Origin: an uncultured Bacteroidales bacterium
GTDB lineage: Bacteria; Bacteroidota; Bacteroidia; Bacteroidales; P3
Assembly: GCA_947303735.1 (NCBI GenBank)
Contig: CAMYZD010000006.1
Location: 1 to 39,997, forward strand
Reading direction: 5' to 3'
Length of the DNA stretch: 39,997 nucleotides
Position 1 is the stretch's first letter. Each line of letters opens with the position of its first letter. Made by a program: the position numbers and the translations under genes. Below are positions 1 through 6,057 of this stretch, piece by piece. Below the pieces are notes generated by a model that made no database searches, was not told the DNA's origin, and saw only the letters and a program-made list of their open reading frames with translations.

Positions 1-160
1 GTTGACGGACATGATATTGAAGGATGCACGGCAGAATGCAGCCATGTTTATGGAGTTGCTGCTGCGTGAGAACGGATTCACGAATGTGAAAGTTACTTTT
101 CAGCAAAAGGGGCAGCAGCGCGCCACAGCTGGCAATAAAAACGCAAAAACTATTGTATGA
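1..160 (+). CDS. C-terminal end of a DUF4230-like protein (partial)
   Basis: An open frame enters from the left edge and ends at the TGA at 158-160, giving 52 residues. The segment DARQNAAMFMELLLRENGF followed by TNVKVTF resembles the end of the next protein (GKRQLEAIFSSFGFKRVNIDF region) in spacing and character: a helix, then a GF turn, then a beta strand. I infer that it is the tail of a second DUF4230 protein. Its stop overlaps the next start (ATGA at 157-160), so the two are probably translationally coupled. The Lys/Gln-rich last 20 residues look like a disordered tail. The function is unknown. Confidence 0.6.
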   Translation, partial: LTDMILKDARQNAAMFMELLLRENGFTNVKVTFQQKGQQRATAGNKNAKTIV

Positions 161-978
161 TGGAAGAAATACAGAATATAGGCCAGCCAGAGGATAATCC
201 AGAGGTGGAAGTAAAGGAATTAGTGTCAGAGACAGAAACCGCAGAGGAACAACCTGAACAGGAACCGAAAGATGCTCCTGAGGAGGAGTCTGTGGAGAAA
301 GATAAGGGGAGGCTCAGCGTGTTGTGGAAGGCCCTAAAAGAATTCCTGATAAAGAAGAAAAGCATAGTATTGTATGTGGCATTGGCACTTGTGGCAGTAG
401 GGGTGGTATTATTTATCATTCATAGGAATGAGGTGGGAAAGAACCGCTATGAGTCGTTGGTGCAGACCATCACCGAGATGAAGCGAATATCAGAGTTTTG
501 CACGGCCAACTATATCGGTGAGGTGATGATTCAGGATGAGGAGAAGCATTTTTTGAACCATAAGAGTATAGTCTTGATTGTGCGAGGAAAGGTAAGAATG
601 GGCTTTGACCTCTCTAAGATGGAGACTAAGGTGGTGAACGACTCTACTATCAACCTCATACTGCCACAGGTACAGATACTTGACATTATTACTAACCCAT
701 CAGATATACGCACATTCAGTGAGAAAGGAAGTTGGTCGCACGAGAGGGTCACGATTACTAAGAATGCCGCACGAGCCAAACTATTGGAATTGGTGATGGA
801 GGAGAATCTGCTGGCTATTGCTGAGGATAATGGGAAACGACAGCTGGAGGCCATTTTCTCGTCGTTTGGCTTTAAGCGTGTGAACATAGACTTTGTGGTC
901 GACTCGACAGGTGCTGAGAACCTAGCGATAGTGGGCGATTCGGTGTCTGAAAATGCTACAACACTCTTCTCTCATTGA
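157..978 (+). CDS. DUF4230 family membrane-anchored protein
   Basis: This is a 273-residue protein. Residues 1-50 are strongly acidic (Glu-rich) and should be cytoplasmic. Residues 70-88 form one hydrophobic membrane segment after a KKK stop, and the rest should lie outside the inner membrane. Residues 100-250, with GKVRMGFDLSKME and LPQVQILDI followed by a short Ala-rich helix, match my memory of the DUF4230 family, which is common in Bacteroidales and has no known function. Two ATG codons (157 and 160) stand in tandem; the first overlaps the upstream stop. The preceding partial gene appears to be a paralog, so this is probably a tandem pair made from one message. An octamer-repeat tract begins 9 bp after the stop. 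Confidence 0.7.
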   Translation: MMEEIQNIGQPEDNPEVEVKELVSETETAEEQPEQEPKDAPEEESVEKDKGRLSVLWKALKEFLIKKKSIVLYVALALVAVGVVLFIIHRNEVGKNRYESLVQTITEMKRISEFCTANYIGEVMIQDEEKHFLNHKSIVLIVRGKVRMGFDLSKMETKVVNDSTINLILPQVQILDIITNPSDIRTFSEKGSWSHERVTITKNAARAKLLELVMEENLLAIAEDNGKRQLEAIFSSFGFKRVNIDFVVDSTGAENLAIVGDSVSENATTLFSH

Positions 979-987
979 GGACTTTTT

Positions 988-1043
988 TTGAATGTGTTAA
1001 CGTGTGAATGCGTTAATGTGTGAGTCTTTGACTAACGAATTAA
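988..1043. repeat. octamer-repeat tract (AATGTGTT type)
   Basis: Degenerate copies of an 8-base unit close to AATGTGTT follow the DUF4230 gene. TTGAATGTGTTAACGTGT (988-1005) and TTTGACTAACGAATTAA (1027-1043) both recur exactly in the opposite orientation at 30539-30556 and 30516-30532. It is therefore one copy of a dispersed intergenic repeat family. Its function is unknown. Confidence 0.7.
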
Positions 1044-1067
1044 ACTTTTGGCTCTTATGCTATAATT

Positions 1068-1322
1068 GACTGATTTTTCAACAGCATCGAAGATGCTGAA
1101 TAATAATAACCCCATACAAGAAACCGTTAGGTTTCGCAGTATGGGGTCAGAGATAACCCTACCACTCAGCGTCCCGAAGGGACGCGACAATGAGAAAGGT
1201 TGATAAATATTAGTCATACTTTATACTAGAGCGTTATTATTTTGGCTCAGGTCTGTTGTTAGACTGATTTTCCAACAGCCTCGGAGAGAAGCGACATGGG
1301 AACTATTGGGCAAAAATCAGTC
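1068..1322. mobile_element. MITE-like element with 11-bp terminal inverted repeats
   Basis: GACTGATTTTT at 1068-1078 is the exact inverse of AAAAATCAGTC at 1312-1322. The flanks show ATT on both sides (1065-1067 and 1323-1325), a possible 3-bp target duplication, but this is weak in AT-rich DNA. Three perfect hairpins lie inside: 1082-1098 (7-bp stem, GAA loop), 1110-1146 (8-bp outer and 6-bp inner stem) and 1169-1185 (7-bp stem, GAA loop). A further copy of the left end (20 of 22 bases) stands at 1262-1283. There is no transposase. It could be a MITE, a REP/REPIN-type element or the decayed end of an insertion sequence. The 61-codon frame inside on the minus strand is probably not a gene. 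Confidence 0.5.
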
Positions 1323-1328
1323 ATTTTT

Positions 1329-1359
1329 TTTGCCATTCGAATTTTTCTTAGTATCTTTG
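1329..1359 (+). promoter_or_regulatory. Bacteroidota sigma promoter upstream of the RNA rod and BspA operon
   Basis: TTTG at 1329-1332 and TATCTTTG at 1352-1359 are separated by 19 bases, a full match to the Bacteroidota TTTG-N19-TAnnTTTG promoter. Transcription should start near 1366, about 300 nt before the first start codon, so the structured rod at 1486-1588 would be part of the transcript. The -33 box lies only 7 bp beyond the MITE-like element. Confidence 0.75.
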
Positions 1360-1485
1360 TATGGTCAAAAATGGCAAATAGAAAATAACGGAGTATTAAC
1401 TAAAAAACTGATATATAGAATATTGGATTAAAACTTTAGGAATTAAAAGACATATTATATAAGCGTTTTTGCTTTCTAATTGACA

Positions 1486-1616
1486 CCTCGAAATCCGGAA
1501 AATTTCATGTGCATACAATAGAAACTTAGCGCTCACGGTTTTTCCGTGAGTTCTTTTGTATGCACAGGGTCTTTCCGGAACCTCGAGGAATAAAAGAAGT
1601 TCACGGATTTTTTTTT
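1486..1616 (+). ncRNA. structured RNA rod followed by a T-tract (leader or small RNA)
   Basis: Four arms pair in order around one axis: CCTCG 1486-1490 with CGAGG 1584-1588; TCCGGAAA 1494-1501 with TTTCCGGA 1572-1579; GTGCATACAA 1509-1518 with TTGTATGCAC 1556-1565; CTCACGG 1532-1538 with CCGTGAG 1544-1550 around a TTTTT loop. Asymmetric internal loops separate the arms. Downstream, TTCACGG (1600-1606) could compete for CCGTGAG, and nine Ts follow at 1608-1616. It could be a cis-regulatory leader with an attenuator, or a free-standing RNA; the long rod is loosely reminiscent of 6S RNA. I cannot assign a family. Confidence 0.65.
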
Positions 1617-1622
1617 ATATCT

Positions 1623-1630
1623 TATTTTTG
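1623..1630 (+). promoter_or_regulatory. possible second -7 box before the peptide gene
   Basis: TATTTTTG fits TAnnTTTG and stands 31 bases before the ATG at 1662, just after the T-tract. No good -33 TTTG is seen 19 bases upstream, so this is weak. If used, the rod upstream would be a separate RNA rather than a leader. Confidence 0.3.
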
Positions 1631-1661
1631 ACCCTTTTTATTCACATAAACAAGTTTAAAA

Positions 1662-1823
1662 ATGAAAGAAAAACTTCAGAAATCCAGCTACATTGCGCCC
1701 TCGGTGAGGGTGATTCAGGCTGCTGTTGAAGACGGTTTTGGACTCTCCATCCGTCCCGATGTTCCAAATGCTAATCCCTCTTCTGTCGGCACCACTATGT
1801 TGGGCAGCGGCAGCTGGGACTAA
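1662..1823 (+). CDS. 53-residue peptide gene ahead of the BspA lipoprotein
   Basis: ATG 1662 to TAA 1821-1823 gives 53 residues beginning MKEKLQKSSYIAPSVRVIQA and ending GSGSWD. There is no membrane segment, no lipobox and no Cys. The middle is a short amphipathic stretch (SVRVIQAAVEDGFGL); the end is Gly/Ser/Pro-rich with a terminal Trp-Asp. Coding use (GCC, GGC and CCC rich) resembles the next gene, which starts 24 bp downstream on the same strand. From memory, peptides of about 50 residues with a YI-P-V-V-pattern often precede surface lipoprotein genes in Bacteroidales; I know of no assigned role. It could be a small structural protein, a leader peptide or a peptide precursor. Confidence 0.6.
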   Translation: MKEKLQKSSYIAPSVRVIQAAVEDGFGLSIRPDVPNANPSSVGTTMLGSGSWD

Positions 1824-1847
1824 TCCACTAAAAAGAAAGGACACTCT

Positions 1848-3743
1848 ATGAAAAAAATCTCTATCCTTTGTGCTGCCCTGGCCCTGCTGGCCACGGTGAG
1901 CAGCTGTAAGAAAGACCAAGAGACCGTCACCCTCGGTGCAGTCATTGACCAGAATGCCAAAGTGTATGTCGACGACCATCTGCCCAGCTGGGAGAATGGT
2001 GACCAGATGGTTATCAACGATGACACTTACGCCATTACTGCAGCCAGTGGCGGCAACGGCCAGATTAACAATGTGACCGCTGCACGCTCCTACCGTGCCA
2101 TATATCCTGCCAGTATCGTAGCTTCGGGTAGCAACATTACAGGTAGCCCTTCGGTTCCCGTCACCCTGCCTGCCACTCAGGCCTACGCCCTGGTGGGTAG
2201 CCACCAGCGTTGCGAACTGCCCATGGGTGCCTACCTCACTAGCGGCAATACCTTGATGTTCCGCAATCTCTGCTCCGTAGTGCGCGTAACGGTCAACAAC
2301 CAGACCAATGACGCCCTTGATGTCACCAGCATCACCATCGCTGCCGACAATGCCATCCTCAGCGGCGACGGCACCGCCACTATTGCTGGGCAGGCCGACG
2401 ATGCCATCGTCATGTCTGCCATGGGCGGCCATGAGGTGACCCTGGCCAAGTCCGACAACACCGCCATGGAGACCCTCTCTGCGGGCAATGGCACGGCGGT
2501 TTTCGATATCGTGGTCCCCGCCTTTGCCACAGCCGACAATGTCACCATCACCGTCAGCACAGCCGACGGCTACCAGGAGTTTGTCAAGACCAACGTCACT
2601 CTGGCCAACAGCACCGTCACCACCGTCACGGCCAATGTGAACCAACTGATTCCCTTCTCGTATGCTTATCTGGTTAACGGTAGTACATTTAGTGCTGCCA
2701 TCCCCACTACTGCCAACGCAGTCCGTTTCGAGTACAGCAATACTTCGGTTACTTCGGGCACTCTGCTTTCCACCGCCAATTCGCCCTATCCCATCTATGG
2801 CAATCTGGCTTCCGATGGCACTTGGGTGGTCTCCACGGCTGCCAGCACTATTTATGCTAATGCGAATTGCTTTCAGATGTTTACCAATGATATTAATGGT
2901 GGTGCTAGTATGGGACCCATTACCGATCACATTACCACAATTGATTTTGGAAGTGGGTTCAACACTTCACGGGTGACAGAGATGGGTGGAATGTTTATGT
3001 ACTGTAGTAGACTTACATCATTGGATCTCTCGAACTTCAACACTTCAAGTGTGACAGATATGTATGAAATGTTTTGGGGCTGTAGCGGACTTACCTCATT
3101 GGATGTCTCAAGCTTCAACACTTCAAATGTGACAAATATGTACGGTATGTTTTATGGCTGTAGCGGACTTACCTCATTGGATCTCTCGAACTTTAACACT
3201 TCAAGTGTGACAAATATGGCCAGTATGTTTGATTATTGTACTGGACTAACCTCCTTGGATGTCTTAAGCTTTAACACTTCAAATGTGACAAACATGCACG
3301 GTATGTTTAATGGCTGTAGCGGACTTACCTCCTTGGATGTCTCGAACTTCAACACTTCAAGTGTGACAGATATGTACTACATGTTTTCCTGGTGTGAAGG
3401 ACTTACCTCCTTGGATGTCTCGAACTTCAACACTTCAAGTGTGACAGATATGACCGAAATGTTTTCGGGCTGTATCGGACTTACCTCCTTGGATCTCTCG
3501 AACTTCAACACTTCAAGTGTTATAAATATGGCCAGTATGTTTTCGTACTGCATCAGGTTGAGCTCCTTGAATCTTTACAATTTTGACATGAGCAACACTA
3601 CTGACCGCAGTTATATGTGCAGCGCCCTTGCAACTTACTCCGGATCCTGCACCATCACCTGCCCCACGGCAGTTAGAACCGTATTGGAGAGCAGCACGGG
3701 TCTCCCCACCAGCGGGGTGACTTTCACTTGGATTACCCACTAA
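1848..3743 (+). CDS. BspA-like surface lipoprotein with DUF285 leucine-rich repeats
   Basis: This is a 631-residue protein. Residues 1-20 are a lipoprotein signal (hydrophobic core, then ATVSSC with Cys20), followed by KKDQE. Residues 25-270 are a Ser/Thr/Ala-rich beta region resembling the N-terminal part of fimbrillin-like lipoproteins. Residues 270-360 form a linker domain. Residues 364-585 hold about nine copies of a 25-residue repeat (C-x-GLTSLDLSNFNTSSVTDM-xx-MF type), the DUF285/BspA family. The last 45 residues hold two Cys. BspA-type proteins of this phylum are surface adhesins that bind host proteins or other bacteria; the ligand here cannot be read. The preceding 53-residue peptide gene is probably co-transcribed. 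Confidence 0.88.
   Translation: MKKISILCAALALLATVSSCKKDQETVTLGAVIDQNAKVYVDDHLPSWENGDQMVINDDTYAITAASGGNGQINNVTAARSYRAIYPASIVASGSNITGSPSVPVTLPATQAYALVGSHQRCELPMGAYLTSGNTLMFRNLCSVVRVTVNNQTNDALDVTSITIAADNAILSGDGTATIAGQADDAIVMSAMGGHEVTLAKSDNTAMETLSAGNGTAVFDIVVPAFATADNVTITVSTADGYQEFVKTNVTLANSTVTTVTANVNQLIPFSYAYLVNGSTFSAAIPTTANAVRFEYSNTSVTSGTLLSTANSPYPIYGNLASDGTWVVSTAASTIYANANCFQMFTNDINGGASMGPITDHITTIDFGSGFNTSRVTEMGGMFMYCSRLTSLDLSNFNTSSVTDMYEMFWGCSGLTSLDVSSFNTSNVTNMYGMFYGCSGLTSLDLSNFNTSSVTNMASMFDYCTGLTSLDVLSFNTSNVTNMHGMFNGCSGLTSLDVSNFNTSSVTDMYYMFSWCEGLTSLDVSNFNTSSVTDMTEMFSGCIGLTSLDLSNFNTSSVINMASMFSYCIRLSSLNLYNFDMSNTTDRSYMCSALATYSGSCTITCPTAVRTVLESSTGLPTSGVTFTWITH
2945..3600 (+). repeat. 75-bp coding repeat array (DUF285)
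   Basis: About nine in-frame copies of a 75-bp unit, with highly similar DNA (cttcaacacttcaagtgtga recurs), encode the 25-residue repeats of the BspA-like lipoprotein. The near-identity of the DNA copies suggests recent duplication or homogenisation and could permit changes in copy number. Confidence 0.85.
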
Positions 3744-3774
3744 GGTACTAAGGATTGTTTTTTCTTTCCCTTGC

Positions 3775-3807
3775 AAAGGCCGGCTCCGATTCGTGGGTCG
3801 GCCTTTT
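3775..3807 (+). terminator. rho-independent terminator after the BspA gene
   Basis: AAAGGCCG (3775-3782) pairs perfectly with CGGCCTTT (3799-3806) around a 16-nt loop. A short T-run overlaps the 3' arm. It lies 32 bp after the stop of the lipoprotein gene. Confidence 0.6.
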
Positions 3808-3874
3808 GCTTGCTCGGTTTGGTCCATTGGGGTGGGTTACCTCATAGGACTCTCTTTATTCCATTTTTTTTTCG

Positions 3875-3882
3875 TATCTTTG
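3875..3882 (+). promoter_or_regulatory. -7 box of the sufB promoter
   Basis: TATCTTTG followed by C matches the Bacteroidota -7 element and stands 30 bases before the sufB ATG. The -33 region is poor (TTTA at 3855-3858, 16 bases upstream). Confidence 0.6.
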
Positions 3883-3911
3883 CAGATTAAATAAATTGAA
3901 CAGACTTTATT

Positions 3912-5360
3912 ATGGCTGAAGATAACAATAGTATAATTCAAGAGGTTACAAACGAAGAATATAAATGGGGTTTTGTAACCGATATTGACACAGATACCAT
4001 TGGCAAGGGACTTAACGAGGATGTGGTACGCCTCATCTCGAAGAAAAAGAATGAGCCCGACTGGCTACTGGAGTTTCGCTTGAAGGCTTTCCGTAAATGG
4101 CAGACGATGAAGGAGCCCGATTGGGCGCACCTGCAGTACGACAAGGTGGATTATCAAGATATTATTTACTATGCCGCACCAAAGCAGAAGGAGTTGAAGA
4201 AGAGCATGGACGAGGTGGACCCAGAGTTGTTGGCCACCTTCGATAAATTGGGTATTCCCCTGCGTGAACAGAAACAGCTGGCAGGCGTGGCATACGATGC
4301 TATTATGGACTCGGTGTCGGTGAAGACCACTTCGCAGAAGATGCTGGAAGAGAAGGGTATTCTGTTCTGCCCCATCAGTGAGGCGGTGCAAAAGTATCCT
4401 GACCTTGTGAAGCAATATTTGGGGTCGGTAGTGCCGATAGGCGACAACTTCTTTGCCGCGTTGAATTCGGCAGTGTTTAGCGACGGGTCGTTCTGCTATA
4501 TTCCCAAAGGAGTGCGCTGCCCCGTGGAGCTCTCGAGCTATTTCCGCATCAACGCCCGAGGCACAGGCCAATTTGAACGTACGTTGATAGTGGCCGATGA
4601 GGAGGCCTACGTGAGCTATATGGAGGGCTGCACAGCCCCCCAGCGCGACGAGAACCAGCTGCATGCCGCCATTGTGGAGATTGTGGCGTTGAAGGATGCC
4701 GAGGTGAAGTACAGCACAGTGCAGAACTGGTACCCTGGCGACAAGGACGGCAAGGGGGGAATCTATAATTTTGTTACCAAGCGTGGCATCTGCAAGGGGT
4801 CGCATAGCAAGATCTCATGGACCCAGGTGGAGACGGGTAGCGCGGTGACGTGGAAGTACCCCAGCTGCATCCTGCAGGGCGACGACAGCACGGCAGAGTT
4901 CTACAGCGTGGCCGTCACCAACAACTACCAGCAAGCCGACACAGGCACCAAGATGATTCACATAGGCAAGAACACGCACAGCACTATCATGTCGAAGGGC
5001 ATCAGCGCGGGACACAGCCACAACAGCTATCGCGGCTTGGTGCAGATAAACAAGAGTGCGGAGAATGCCCGCAATTTCTCGCAGTGCGACTCCTTGTTGC
5101 TGGGCGACACCTGTGGTGCACATACATGGCCCTATATCAAGGCGAACAACAGCACCGCCATATTGGAACATGAGGCTACAACGTCGAAGATTTCGGAAGA
5201 CCAGCTCTTCTACTGCCAGCAGCGTGGCATCTCGCCCGAGAGTGCCGTGGGCCTGATAGTGAACGGTTATGCTAAGGATGTCTTGAGGAAACTTCCTATG
5301 GAGTTTGCCGTTGAGGCGCAGAAACTGCTGAGCATCTCGCTGGAAGGCAGCGTGGGATGA
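3912..5360 (+). CDS. sufB: Fe-S cluster assembly scaffold SufB
   Basis: This 482-residue protein is of normal length for SufB, the scaffold subunit of the cytoplasmic SufBCD complex that builds iron-sulfur clusters from sulfide delivered by SufS. The whole chain fits the family, including SVxVKTTxQxxL near residue 135, MEGCTAP around Cys240, [15 protein letters not shown] around Cys392 and HEATTSKI at residues 420-427. Cys240, Cys392 and His420-Glu421 correspond by spacing to E. coli Cys254, Cys405 and His433-Glu434, which are implicated in cluster assembly and the contact with SufD. The usual partners sufC and sufD do not follow; the next gene on the strand is a methyltransferase. A -7 promoter box precedes it, so it is probably transcribed from its own promoter. 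Confidence 0.97.
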   Translation: MAEDNNSIIQEVTNEEYKWGFVTDIDTDTIGKGLNEDVVRLISKKKNEPDWLLEFRLKAFRKWQTMKEPDWAHLQYDKVDYQDIIYYAAPKQKELKKSMDEVDPELLATFDKLGIPLREQKQLAGVAYDAIMDSVSVKTTSQKMLEEKGILFCPISEAVQKYPDLVKQYLGSVVPIGDNFFAALNSAVFSDGSFCYIPKGVRCPVELSSYFRINARGTGQFERTLIVADEEAYVSYMEGCTAPQRDENQLHAAIVEIVALKDAEVKYSTVQNWYPGDKDGKGGIYNFVTKRGICKGSHSKISWTQVETGSAVTWKYPSCILQGDDSTAEFYSVAVTNNYQQADTGTKMIHIGKNTHSTIMSKGISAGHSHNSYRGLVQINKSAENARNFSQCDSLLLGDTCGAHTWPYIKANNSTAILEHEATTSKISEDQLFYCQQRGISPESAVGLIVNGYAKDVLRKLPMEFAVEAQKLLSISLEGSVG

Positions 5361-5368
5361 TGCTTTTG

Positions 5369-5436
5369 AAGTAAGAAGTATGAACTAAGAACTAAGAAGT
5401 TGTGCGGCAGCCAACTTTCAACATTCAACTTTTAAG
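5369..5436. repeat. heptamer-repeat pair between sufB and the methyltransferase gene
   Basis: The left half holds 7-base units like AACTAAG (5369-5400) and the right half holds units like CAACTTT (5412-5436). AAGTTG (5397-5402) pairs with CAACTT (5412-5417) across a 9-nt loop. It fills most of the 79-bp gap and may act as a weak terminator or message-stabilising hairpin. Confidence 0.55.
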
Positions 5437-5439
5437 AAG

Positions 5440-5997
5440 ATGGGGCGCAAACTATCGATGGAAGAGTTGCACCGCATTTCGGTGCAGGAGTTCAAGGAGG
5501 CGGAAAAACTGCCACTGACGGTGGTGCTCGACAATGTGCGCAGCCAGAACAATATCGGCTCGGTGTTTCGCACGGGCGATGCCTTTCGTGTGGAACGTAT
5601 CTGTCTGTGTGGTATCTGTTCTACTCCGCCACATCGCGATATACACAAGACCGCCCTCGGTGCCGAGGATAGTGTGGATTGGACTTATTATGAGGAGACC
5701 GCCGATTGTGTTCGCGAACTGAAGACTCTAGGCTATAAGGTCTATGCTATAGAGCAGGTGGACGACAGCATTAAGCTGGATAACCTTTCAGTTCTTAATT
5801 CTCAATTCTCAATTCTCAATTCAAAGATGGCCATAGTCTTCGGCAACGAGGTGGAGGGGGTCCAGGACGAGTTGTTGCCCTTATGCGACGGCAGCATCGA
5901 AATCCCCCAGCAGGGCACCAAGCATTCGCTGAACGTGAGTTGTGCCGCCGCCATCGTGATGTGGGAACTGTTTAAAGAACTAAGAATTAAGAAGTAA
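5440..5997 (+). CDS. TrmH/SpoU family RNA 2'-O-methyltransferase
   Basis: This 185-residue protein should transfer a methyl group from S-adenosylmethionine to a ribose 2'-OH in tRNA or rRNA. It has the three motifs of the SPOUT (trefoil-knot) family: NVRSQNNIGSVFRTGDAF at 32-49 with the catalytic-type Asn and Arg, AIVFGNEVEGV at 131-141, and PQQGTKHSLNVSCAAAIVMW near the C-terminus. The target cannot be read, and the length fits a short catalytic-domain-only member. Residues 116-129 (LSVLNSQFSILNSK) come from a heptamer-repeat tract and form a foreign-looking loop just before motif 2. The stop codon lies inside the terminator hairpin built of similar repeats. The gene lies 79 bp after sufB. 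Confidence 0.9.
   Translation: MGRKLSMEELHRISVQEFKEAEKLPLTVVLDNVRSQNNIGSVFRTGDAFRVERICLCGICSTPPHRDIHKTALGAEDSVDWTYYEETADCVRELKTLGYKVYAIEQVDDSIKLDNLSVLNSQFSILNSKMAIVFGNEVEGVQDELLPLCDGSIEIPQQGTKHSLNVSCAAAIVMWELFKELRIKK
5786..5823 (+). repeat. in-frame heptamer tract inside the methyltransferase gene
   Basis: Tandem units of AATTCTC run through this segment and are translated as LNSQFSILNS. Three 7-base units make 21 bases, so the frame is kept and seven residues repeat. The tract lies between two conserved motifs of the enzyme. Confidence 0.85.
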
Positions 5998-6047
5998 GAG
6001 TTAAGAAGTGTCTGCCTCACGCATTCTTAGCTCTTACTTGTTACTTT
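5992..6047. terminator. bidirectional terminator built of inverted heptamer repeats
   Basis: AAGTAAGAGTTAAGAA (5992-6007) pairs with TTCTTAGCTCTTACTT (6024-6039) over 16 bp with a single G-T pair and a 16-nt loop. Both arms are made of 7-base units of TTAAGAA type in opposite orientation. T-rich sequence follows on the plus strand (6041-6047). It sits between convergent genes and should end both messages. Confidence 0.7.
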
Positions 6048-6057
6048 TTCCTTGTTG

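Noticed and set aside
1032-1217. 61-codon frame on the minus strand inside the MITE-like element
   Set aside because: It is fully explained by the hairpins and repeats of the element; there is no promoter and no second gene-like signal. It could still be a conserved passenger of the repeat.
1656-2930. 424-codon frame on the minus strand opposite the BspA lipoprotein
   Set aside because: It is low in structure and Gly/Asp/Val-rich. The plus strand has the lipobox, DUF285 repeats, promoter and terminator.
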